From Antedon mediterranea (Eukaryota; Echinodermata; Crinoidea; Comatulida; Antedonidae), in assembly GCF_964355755.1 (NCBI RefSeq), contig NC_092679.1:9178001-9242000 (forward strand): 64,000 nt of DNA, read 5' to 3'. The first letter of the stretch is position 1, and each line of letters begins with the position of its first letter. The position numbers and the translations under genes are program-made. The notes below the pieces were generated by a model, which was given only the letters and a program-made list of their open reading frames with translations, was not told the DNA's origin and made no database searches. Positions 51,317 through 62,900 of the stretch are shown in pieces.

Positions 51317-53926
51317 GTCTAAAACGTCTCCAAATGCGATTTGAAGCTATTCTGTACTCTTTGATGTTTTTATGTTAACAAGTTTTTCGAAAATCACAAA
51401 ATGGTCTAAAACGTCTCCAAATGCGATTTTAAGCTATTCTAAGCACTTTGGTGTTTTTATGTTAACAAGTTTTTTTGAAATCACAAAATGGTCTAAAACG
51501 TCTCTAAATGAGATTTGAAGCTTTTCTGTACATTTTGATGTTTTTATGTTAACAAGTTTTTTCGAAAATCACAAAATGGTCTAAAATGTCTCCAAATGCG
51601 ATTTGAAGCTATTCTAAGCACTTTGGTGTTTTTATGGAAACAATTTTTTTCGAAAATCACAAAATGGTCTAAAACGTCTCCAAATGTGATTTGAAGCTAT
51701 TCTGTACACTTTGATGTTTTTATGTTAGCAAGTTTTTTCGAAAATCACAAAATGGTCTAAAACGTCTACAAATGCGATTTGAAGCTAATCTGTACACTTT
51801 GATGTTTTTATGTTAACAAGTTTTTTCGAAAATCACAAAAGGGTCTAAAATGTCTGTAAATGCGATTTGAAGCTATTTAAAGCACTTTGGTGTTTTTAGG
51901 TTAACAAGTTTTTTCGAAAATCACAAAAGGGTCTAAAATGTCTGTAAATGCGATTTGAAGCTATTTAAAGCACTTTGGTGTTTTTAGGTTAGCAAGTTTT
52001 TTCGAAAATCACAAAATGGTCTAAAACGTCTACAAATGCGATTTGAAGCTATTCTAAGCACTTTTGTGTTTTTATGTTAACAAGTTTTTTCGAAAATCAC
52101 AAAATGGTCTAAAATGTCTCCAAATGCGATTTGAAGCTATTCTAAGCACTTTGGTGTTTTTATGGAAACAATTTTTTTCGAAAATCACAAAATGGTCTAA
52201 AACGTCTCCAAATGTGATTTGAAGCTATTCTGTACACTTTGATGTTTTTATGTTAGCAAGTTTTTTCGAAAATCACAAAATGGTCTAAAACGTCTACAAA
52301 TGCGATTTGTAGCTAATCTGTACACTTTGATGTTTTTATGTTAACAAGTTTTTTCGAAAATCACAAAAGGGTCTAAAATGTCTGTAAATGCGATTTGAAG
52401 CTATTTAAAGCACTTTGGTGTTTTTAGATTAACAAGTTTTTTCGAAAATCACAAAATGGTCTAAAACGTCTACAAATGCGATTTGAAGCTATTCTAAGCA
52501 CTTTTGTGTTTTTATGTTAACAAGTTTTTTCGAAAATCACAAAATGGTCTAAAACGTCTCCAAATGCGATTTGAAGCTATTTTAAGCACTTTGGTGTTTT
52601 TGTGTTAACAAGTTTTTCGAAAATCACAAAATGGTCTAAAACGTTTCCAAATGCGATTTGAAGCTATTCTGTACACTTTGATGTTTTGTGTGAAAATTTT
52701 CTTTCGAAATGCTCAAAATGGTCAAAAACGTTTTTAAATACGATATTAAGCTACTTTGTGCTCTTTGATGTTTTTGTGTGAAATGTTTTATCGAAATGCT
52801 CAAAATGGTCTAAAACGGTTTCTAATGTGATTTCAAGCACTTTGATGTTTTTGTGTAACCAAGTTTTTCGAAAATCACAAAATTGTCTAAAACGTCTCCA
52901 AATGCGATTTGAAGCTATTCTGTACACTTTGATGTTTTTATGTTAACAAGTTTTTCGAAAATCACAAAATGGTCTAAAACGTCTCTAAATGCGATTTGAA
53001 GCTTTTCTGTACACTTTAATGTTTTTATGTTAACTTTTTTCGAAAATCACAAAATGGTCTAAATTTTCTCCAAATGCGATTTGAAGCTATTCTAAGCACT
53101 TTGATGTTTTTATGTTAACAAGTTTTTTCGAAAATCACTAAATGGTCTAAAACGTCTCCAATAGCGATTTTAAGCTATTCTGTACACTTTGATGTTTTTA
53201 TGTTAACAAGTTTTTCGAAAATCACAAAATGGTCTAAAATGCGATTTTAAGCTATTCTAAGCACTTTGGTGTTTTTATGTTAACAAGTTTTTTTGAAAAT
53301 CACAAAATGGTCTAAAACGTCTCTAAATGCGATTTGAAGCTTTTCTGTACACTTTGATGTTTTTATGTTAACAACTTTTTTCGAAAATCACAAAATGGTC
53401 TAAAATGTCTCCAAATGCGATTTGAAGCTATTCTAAGCACTTTGGTGTTTTTATGGAAACAATTTTTTTCGAAAATCACAAAATGGTCTAAAACGTCTCC
53501 AATAGCGATTTGAAGCTTTTCTGTACACTTTGGTGTTTTTATGTTAACAAGTTTTTTCGAAAATCACAAAATGGTCTAAAACGTCTCCAAATGCGATTTG
53601 AAGCTAATCTGTACACTTTGATGTTTTTATGTTAACAAGTTTTTTCGAAAATCACAAAATGGTCTAAAACGTTTCAAAATGCGATTTGAAGCTTTTCTTT
53701 ACACTTTGGTGTTTTTATGTTAACAAGTTTTTTCGAAAATCACAAAATGGTCTAAAACGTCTCCAAATGCGATTTGAAGCTATTCTGTACACTTTGATGT
53801 TTTTATGTTAACAAGTTTTTTCGAAGATCACAAAATTGTCTAAAACGTCTGCAAATGCAATTTGAAGCTATTCTAAACACTTTTGTGTTTTTATGTTAAC
53901 AAGTTTTTTTCGAAAATCACAAAATG

Positions 53927-54955
53927 GTCTAAAACGTCTGCAAATGCGATTTTAAACTATTCTTAGCACATTGGTGTTTTTATTTAAACAAATTTATTCG
54001 AAACTCACAAAATGGTCTAAAACGTCTCCAAATGTGATTTGAAGCTATTTTAAGCACTTTGGTGTTTTTGTGTTAACAAGTTTTTCGAAATGCTCAAAAT
54101 GGTCTAAAACGTTTTTAAACACGATATTAAGCTATTTTGTGCTCTTTGATGTTTTTTTGTGAAAAGTTTTAGCAAAATGCTCAAAATGGTCTAAAACGAT
54201 TTCTAATGTGATTTTAAGCACTTTGATGTTTTTATGTTAACTAGTTTTTTCGAAAATCACAAAATGGTCTAAAACGTCTCCAAATGCGATTTGAAGCTAT
54301 TTTAAGCACTTAGGTGCTTTTGTGTAACCAAGTTTTTTTGAAAATCACAAAAGGGTCTAAAATGTCTCCAAATGTGATTTGAAGCTATTTTAAGCACTTT
54401 GGTGTTTTTGTGTTAACAAGTTTTTCGGAAATCACAAAATTGTCTAAAACGTCTCCAAATGCGATTTGAAGCTATTCTGTACACTTTGATGTTTTTATGT
54501 TAACAAGTTTTTTAGAAAATCACAAAATGGTCTAAAACATCTCCAAATGCGATTTAAAGCTATTTTAAGCACTTTGGTGTTTTTATGTTAACAAGTTTTT
54601 TCGAAAATCACAAAATGGTCTAAAACGTCTCCAAATGCGATTTGAAGCTATTTTAAGCACTTTGGTGTTTTTGTGTTAACAAGTTTTTCGAAATGCTCAA
54701 AATGGTCTAAAACGTTTCCAAATGCGATTTGAAGCTATTCTGTACACTTTGATGTTTTGTGTGAAAATTTTCTGTCGAAATGCTCAAAATGGTCAAAAAC
54801 GTTTTTAAATACGATATTAAGCTACTTTGTGCTCTTTGATGTTTTTGTGTGAAATGTTTTATCGAAATGCTCAAAATGGTCTAAAACGGTTTCTAATGTG
54901 ATTTCAAGCACTTTGATGTTTTTGTGTAACCAAGTTTTTCGAAAATCACAAAATT
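53927..54955 (+). repeat. 12-monomer module (1029 bp)
   Basis: Complete, G at 54102, F marker at 54821. X has aatttattcg where others have a T-run, and Y has aatgtgattt (CpG lost). Confidence 0.87.
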
Positions 54956-57900
54956 GTCTAAAACGTCTCCAAATGCGATTTGAAGCTATTCTGTACTCTT
55001 TGATTTTTTTATTTTAACAAGTTTTTCGAAAATCACAAAATGGTCTAAAACGTCTCCAAATGCGATTTTAAGCTATTCTAAGCACTTTGGTGTTTTTATG
55101 TTAACAAGTTTTTTTGAAAATCACAAAATGGTCTAAAACGTCTCTAAATGAGATTTGAAGCTTTTCTGTACACTTTGATGTTTTTATGTTAACAAGTTTT
55201 TTCGAAAATCACAAAATGGTCTAAAATGTCTCCAAATGCGATTTGAAGCTATTCTAAGCACTTTGGTGTTTTTATGGAAACAATTTTTTTCGAAAATCAC
55301 AAAATGGTCTAAAACGTCTCCAAATGTGATTTGAAGCTATTCTGTACACTTTGATGTTTTTATGTTAACAAGTTTTTTCGAAAATCACAAAATGGTCTAA
55401 AACGTCTACAAATGCGATTTGAAGCTATACTGTACACTTTGATGCTTTTATGTTAACAAGTTTTTTCGAAAATCACAAAATGGTCTAAAACGTTTCCAAA
55501 TGCGATTTGAAGCTATTCTGTACACTTTGATGTTTTGTGTGAAAATTTTCTGTCGAAATGCTCAAAATGGTCAAAAACGTTTTTAAATACGATATTAAGC
55601 TACTTTGTGCTCTTTGATGTTTTTGTGTGAAATGTTTTATCGAAATGCTCAAAATGGTCTAAAACGGTTTCTAATGTGATTTCAAGCACTTTGATGTTTT
55701 TGTGTAACCAAGTTTTTCGAAAATCACAAAATTGTCTAAAACGTCTCCAAATGCGATTTGAAGCTATTCTGTACACTTTGATGTTTTTATGTTAACAAGT
55801 TTTTCGAAAATCACAAAATGGTCTAAAACGTCTCCAAATGCGATTTGAAGCTATTCTGTACACTTTGATGTTTTTATGTTAACAAGTTTTTCGAAAATCA
55901 CAAAATGGTCTAAAACGTCTCTAAATGCGATTTGAAGCTTTTCTGTACACTTTGATGTTTTTATGTTAACAACTTTTTTCGAAAATCACAAAATGGTCTA
56001 AAATGTCTCCAAATGCGATTTGAAGCTATTCTAAGCACTTTGGTGTTTTTATGTTAACAAGTTTTTTCGAAAATCACAAAATGGTCTAAAACGTCTCCAA
56101 ATGCGATTTGAAGCTATTCTGTACACTTTGATGTTTTTATGTTAACAAGTTTTTTCGAAAATCACAAAATGGTCTAAAACGTCTACAAATGCGATTTGAA
56201 GCTATTCTGTACACTTTGATGTTTTTATGTTAACAAGTTTTTTCGAAAATCACAAAATGGTCTAAAACGTTTCCAAATGCGATTTGAAGCTATTCTGTAC
56301 ACTTTGATGTTTTGTGTGAAAATTTTCTTTCGAAATGCTCAAAATGGTCAAAAACGTTTTTAAATACGATATTAAGCTACTTTGTGCTCTTTGATGTTTT
56401 TGTGTGAAATGTTTTATCGAAATGCTCAAAATGGTCTAAAACGGTTTCTAATGTGATTTCAAGCACTTTGATGTTTTTGTGTAACCAAGTTTTTCGAAAA
56501 TCACAAAATTGTCTAAAACGTCTCCAAATGCGATTTGAAGCTATTCTGTACACTTTGATGTTTTTATGTTAACAAGTTTTTCGAAAATCACAAAATGGTC
56601 TAAAACGTCTCCAAATGCGATTTTAAGCTATTCTAAGCACTTTGGTGTTTTTATGTTAACAAGTTTTTTTGAAAATCACAAAATGGTCTAAAACGTCTCT
56701 AAATGCGATTTGAAGCTATTCTGTACACTTTGATGTTTTTATGTTAACAAGTTTTTTCGAAAATCACAAAATGGTCTAAAACGTCTACAAATGCGATTTG
56801 AAGCTATTCTAAGCACTTTGGTGTTTTTATGGAAACAATTTTTTTCGAAAATCACAAAATGGTCTAAAACGTTTCCAAATGCGATTTGAAGCTATTCTGT
56901 ACACTTTGATGTTTTGTGTGAAAATTTTCTGTCGAAATGCTCAAAATGGTCAAAAACGTTTTTAAATACGATATTAAGCTACTTTGTGCTCTTTGATGTT
57001 TTTGTGTGAAATGTTTTATCGAAATGCTCAAAATGGTCTAAAACGGTTTCTAATGTTATTTCAAGCACTTTGATGTTTTTGTGTAACCAAGTTTTTTGAA
57101 AATCACAAAATTGTCTAAAACGTCTCCAAATGCGATTTGAAGCTATTCTGTACACTTTGATGTTTTTATGTTAACAAGTTTTTCGAAAATCACAAAATGG
57201 TCTAAAACGTGTCTCCAAATGCGATTTTAAGCTATTCTAAGCACTTTGGTGTTTTTATGTTAACAACTTTTTTCGAAAATCACAAAATGGTCTAAAATGT
57301 CTCCAAATGCGATTTGAAGCTATTCTAAGCACTTTGGTGTTTTTATGTTAACAAGTTTTTTCAAAAATCACAAAATGGTCTAAAACGTCTCCAAATGCGA
57401 TTTGAAGCTATTCTGTACACTTTGATGTTTTTATGTTAACAAGTTTTTTCGAAAATCACAAAATGGTCTAAAACGTCTACAAATGCGATTTGAAGCTATT
57501 CTGTACACTTTGATGTTTTTATGTTAACAAGTTTTTTCGAAAATCACAAAATGGTCTAAAACGTTTCCAAATGCGATTTGAAGCTATTCTGTACACTTTG
57601 ATGTTTTGTGTGAAAATTTTCTTTCGAAATGCTCAAAATGGTCAAAAACGTTTTTAAATACGATATTAAGCTACTTTGTGCTCTTTGATGTTTTTGTGTG
57701 AAATGTTTTATCGAAATGCTCAAAATGGTCTAAAACGGTTTCTAATGTGATTTCAAGCACTTTGATGTTTTTGTGTAACCAAGTTTTTCGAAAATCACAA
57801 AATTGTCTAAAACGTCTCCAAATGCGATTTGAAGCTATTCTGTACACTTTGATGTTTTTATGTTAACAAGTTTTTCGAAAATCACAAAATGGTCTAAAAC

Positions 57901-59363
57901 GTCTCCAAATGCGATTTGAAGCTATTCTGTACACTTTGATGTTTTTATGTTAACAAGTTTTTCGAAAATCACAAAATGGTCTAAAACGTCTCTAAATGCG
58001 ATTTGAAGCTTTTCTGTACACTTTGATGTTTTTATGTTAACAACTTTTTTCGAAAATCACAAAATGGTCTAAAATGTCTCCAAATGCGATTTGAAGCTAT
58101 TCTAAGCACTTTGATGTTTTTATGTTACCAAGTTTTTTCGAAAATCACAAAATGGTCTAAAATGTCTCCAATAGCGATTTTAAGCTATTCTGTACACTTT
58201 GATGTTTTTATGTTAACAAGTTTTTCGAAAATCACAAAATGGTCTAAAACGTCTCCAAATGCGATTTTAAGCTATTCTAAGCACTTTGGTGTTTTTATGT
58301 TAACAAGTTTTTTTGAAAATCACAAAATGGTCTAAAACGTCTCTAAATGCGATTTGAAGCTTTTCTGTACACTTTGATGTTTTTATGTTAACAACTTTTT
58401 TCGAAAATCACAAAATGGTCTAAAATGTCTCCAAATGCGATTTGAAGCTATTCTAAGCACTTTGGTGTTTTTATGGAAACAATTTTTTTCGAAAATCACA
58501 AAATGGTCTAAAACGTCTCCAATAGCGATTTGAAGCTTTTCTGTACACTTTGGTGTTTTTATGTTAACAAGTTTTTTCGAAAATCACAAAATGGTCTAAA
58601 ACGTCTCCAAATGCGATTTGAAGCTAATCTGTACACTTTGATGTTTTTATGTTAACAAGTTTTTTCGAAAATCACAAAATGGTCTAAAACGTTTCCAAAT
58701 GCGATTTGAAGCTTTTCTTTACACTTTGGTGTTTTTATGTTAACAAGTTTTTTCGAAAATCACAAAATGGTCTAAAACGTCTCCAAATGCGATTTGAAGC
58801 TATTCTGTACACTTTGATGTTTTTATGTTAACAAGTTTTTTCGAAGATCACAAAATGGTCTAAAACGTCTACAAATGCAATTTGAAGCTATTCTAAGCAC
58901 TTTTGTGTTTTTATGTTAACAAGTTTTTTCGAAAATCACAAAATGGTCTAAAACGTCTGCAAATGCGATTTTAAACTATTCTTAGCACATTGGTGTTTTT
59001 ATTTAAACAAATTTTTTCGAAACTCACAAAATGGTCTAAAACGTCTCCAAATGCGATTTGAAGCTATTTTAAGCACTTTGGTGTTTTTGTGTTAACAAGT
59101 TTTTCGAAATGCTCAAAATGGTCTAAAACGTTTTTAAACACGATATTAAGCTATTTTGTGCTCTTTGGTGTTTTTTTGTGAAAAGTTTTAGCAAAATGCT
59201 CAAAATGGTCTAAAACGATTTCTAATGTGATTTTAAGCACTTTGATGTTTTTATGTTAACTAGTTTTTTCGAAAATCACAAAATGGTCTAAAACGTCTCC
59301 AAATGCGATTTGAAGCTATTTTAAGCACTTAGGTGCTTTTGTGTAACCAAGTTTTTTAGAAAA
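54345..59363 (+). repeat. ~5.0-kb tandem duplication, copy 1
   Basis: It matches 59364 onward at offset 5019 (tatactgtac 55427/60446; gtgtctcc insertion 57209/62228), then 5107 after one 88-bp monomer is gained at about 62.27 kb. Boundaries are set where ttttttgaaaatc and ttttagaaaatc differ. Confidence 0.85.
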
Positions 59364-59974
59364 TCACAAAAGGGTCTAAAATGTCTCCAAATGTGATTTG
59401 AAGCTATTTTAAGCACTTTGGTGTTTTTGTGTTAACAAGTTTTTCGGAAATCACAAAATTGTCTAAAACGTCTCCAAATGCGATTTGAAGCTATTCTGTA
59501 CACTTTGATGTTTTTATGTTAACAAGTTTTTTAGAAAATCACAAAATGGTCTAAAACATCTCCAAATGCGATTTAAAGCTATTTTAAGCACTTTGGTGTT
59601 TTTATGTTAACAAGTTTTTTCGAAAATCACAAAATGGTCTAAAACGTCTCCAAATGCGATTTGAAGCTATTTTAAGCACTTTGGTGTTTTTGTGTTAACA
59701 AGTTTTTCGAAATGCTCAAAATGGTCTAAAACGTTTCCAAATGCGATTTGAAGCTATTCTGTACACTTTGATGTTTTGTGTGAAAATTTTCTGTCGAAAT
59801 GCTCAAAATGGTCAAAAACGTTTTTAAATACGATATTAAGCTACTTTGTGCTCTTTGATGTTTTTGTGTGAAATGTTTTATCGAAATGCTCAAAATGGTC
59901 TAAAACGGTTTCTAATGTGATTTCAAGCACTTTGATGTTTTTGTGTAACCAAGTTTTTCGAAAATCACAAAATT
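58946..59974 (+). repeat. 12-monomer module (1029 bp)
   Basis: Complete, G at 59121, F marker at 59840. Its left part follows 28449 (gttttttagaaaatc before J) and its right part follows 53927. It therefore sits on the junction of the last tandem duplication. Confidence 0.87.
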
Positions 59975-62900
59975 GTCTAAAACGTCTCCAAATGCGATTT
60001 GAAGCTATTCTGTACTCTTTGATTTTTTTATTTTAACAAGTTTTTCGAAAATCACAAAATGGTCTAAAACGTCTCCAAATGCGATTTTAAGCTATTCTAA
60101 GCACTTTGGTGTTTTTATGTTAACAAGTTTTTTTGAAAATCACAAAATGGTCTAAAACGTCTCTAAATGAGATTTGAAGCTTTTCTGTACACTTTGATGT
60201 TTTTATGTTAACAAGTTTTTTCGAAAATCACAAAATGGTCTAAAATGTCTCCAAATGCGATTTGAAGCTATTCTAAGCACTTTGGTGTTTTTATGGAAAC
60301 AATTTTTTTCGAAAATCACAAAATGGTCTAAAACGTCTCCAAATGTGATTTGAAGCTATTCTGTACACTTTGATGTTTTTATGTTAACAAGTTTTTTCGA
60401 AAATCACAAAATGGTCTAAAACGTCTACAAATGCGATTTGAAGCTATACTGTACACTTTGATGCTTTTATGTTAACAAGTTTTTTCGAAAATCACAAAAT
60501 GGTCTAAAACGTTTCCAAATGCGATTTGAAGCTATTCTGTACACTTTGATGTTTTGTGTGAAAATTTTCTGTCGAAATGCTCAAAATGGTCAAAAACGTT
60601 TTTAAATACGATATTAAGCTACTTTGTGCTCTTTGATGTTTTTGTGTGAAATGTTTTATCGAAATGCTCAAAATGGTCTAAAACGGTTTCTAATGTGATT
60701 TCAAGCACTTTGATGTTTTTGTGTAACCAAGTTTTTCGAAAATCACAAAATTGTCTAAAACGTCTCCAAATGCGATTTGAAGCTATTCTGTACACTTTGA
60801 TGTTTTTATGTTAACAAGTTTTTCGAAAATCACAAAATGGTCTAAAACGTCTCCAAATGCGATTTGAAGCTATTCTGTACACTTTGATGTTTTTATGTTA
60901 ACAAGTTTTTCGAAAATCACAAAATGGTCTAAAACGTCTCTAAATGCGATTTGAAGCTTTTCTGTACACTTTGATGTTTTTATGTTAACAACTTTTTTCG
61001 AAAATCACAAAATGGTCTAAAATGTCTCCAAATGCGATTTGAAGCTATTCTAAGCACTTTGGTGTTTTTATGTTAACAAGTTTTTTCGAAAATCACAAAA
61101 TGGTCTAAAACGTCTCCAAATGCGATTTGAAGCTATTCTGTACACTTTGATGTTTTTATGTTAACAAGTTTTTTCGAAAATCACAAAATGGTCTAAAACG
61201 TCTACAAATGCGATTTGAAGCTATTCTGTACACTTTGATGTTTTTATGTTAACAAGTTTTTTCGAAAATCACAAAATGGTCTAAAACGTTTCCAAATGCG
61301 ATTTGAAGCTATTCTGTACACTTTGATGTTTTGTGTGAAAATTTTCTTTCGAAATGCTCAAAATGGTCAAAAACGTTTTTAAATACGATATTAAGCTACT
61401 TTGTGCTCTTTGATGTTTTTGTGTGAAATGTTTTATCGAAATGCTCAAAATGGTCTAAAACGGTTTCTAATGTGATTTCAAGCACTTTGATGTTTTTGTG
61501 TAACCAAGTTTTTCGAAAATCACAAAATTGTCTAAAACGTCTCCAAATGCGATTTGAAGCTATTCTGTACACTTTGATGTTTTTATGTTAACAAGTTTTT
61601 CGAAAATCACAAAATGGTCTAAAACGTCTCCAAATGCGATTTTAAGCTATTCTAAGCACTTTGGTGTTTTTATGTTAACAAGTTTTTTTGAAAATCACAA
61701 AATGGTCTAAAACGTCTCTAAATGCGATTTGAAGCTATTCTGTACACTTTGATGTTTTTATGTTAACAAGTTTTTTCGAAAATCACAAAATGGTCTAAAA
61801 CGTCTACAAATGCGATTTGAAGCTATTCTAAGCACTTTGGTGTTTTTATGGAAACAATTTTTTTCGAAAATCACAAAATGGTCTAAAACGTTTCCAAATG
61901 CGATTTGAAGCTATTCTGTACACTTTGATGTTTTGTGTGAAAATTTTCTGTCGAAATGCTCAAAATGGTCAAAAACGTTTTTAAATACGATATTAAGCTA
62001 CTTTGTGCTCTTTGATGTTTTTGTGTGAAATGTTTTATCGAAATGCTCAAAATGGTCTAAAACGGTTTCTAATGTGATTTCAAGCACTTTGATGTTTTTG
62101 TGTAACCAAGTTTTTTGAAAATCACAAAATTGTCTAAAACGTCTCCAAATGCGATTTGAAGCTATTCTGTACACTTTGATGTTTTTATGTTAACAAGTTT
62201 TTCGAAAATCACAAAATGGTCTAAAACGTGTCTCCAAATGCGATTTTAAGCTATTCTAAGCACTTTGGTGTTTTTATGTTAACAAGTTTTTTTGAAAATC
62301 ACAAAATGGTCTAAAACGTCTCTAAATGCGATTTGAAGCTTTTCTGTACACTTTGATGTTTTTATGTTAACAACTTTTTTCGAAAATCACAAAATGGTCT
62401 AAAATGTCTCCAAATGCGATTTGAAGCTATTCTAAGCACTTTGGTGTTTTTATGTTAACAAGTTTTTTCGAAAATCACAAAATGGTCTAAAACGTCTCCA
62501 AATGCGATTTGAAGCTATTCTGTACACTTTGATGTTTTTATGTTAACAAGTTTTTTCGAAAATCACAAAATGGTCTAAAACGTCTACAAATGCGATTTGA
62601 AGCTATTCTGTACACTTTGATGTTTTTATGTTAACAAGTTTTTTCGAAAATCACAAAATGGTCTAAAACGTTTCCAAATGCGATTTGAAGCTATTCTGTA
62701 CACTTTGATGTTTTGTGTGAAAATTTTCTTTCGAAATGCTCAAAATGGTCAAAAACGTTTTTAAATACGATATTAAGCTACTTTGTGCTCTTTGATGTTT
62801 TTGTGTGAAATGTTTTATCGAAATGCTCAAAATGGTCTAAAACGGTTTCTAATGTGATTTCAAGCACTTTGATGTTTTTGTGTAACCAAGTTTTTCGAAA

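Larger units (their letters stand above)
49581..59400 (+). repeat. ~9.8-kb segmental duplication, copy 2
   Basis: Partner of 19.09-28.9 kb. Relative to it, one monomer is gained near 51.65 kb and one lost near 52.95 kb, which leaves a net offset change of only 1 bp. Single-base differences include atcactaaatgg at 53136, cagcaagtt-type changes near 51991, and aatgttatttc at 57053. Modules are at 50288, 53927 and 58946. Confidence 0.85.
7254..62777 (+). repeat. E-F-D trimer (251 bp), dispersed marker
   Basis: E (87), F (87) and D (77) stay together almost everywhere. The F word gctactttgtgctc occurs 44 times on the plus strand. Thirty sites lie outside modules: 8822, 9510, 9936, 14013, 14701, 15127, 22166, 25102, 25879, 26481, 27173, 30823, 32653, 35953, 39603, 42549, 43413, 47460, 48073, 48762, 49188, 52750, 55599, 56386, 56988, 57670, 60618, 61393, 61997 and 62777. 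E runs from 116 bp before each and D ends 134 bp after. Two alleles of E exist, ttttctgtcg and ttttctttcg. D lacks about 10 bp of the monomer. At 43413 and 47460 the D is a hybrid. Confidence 0.88.
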
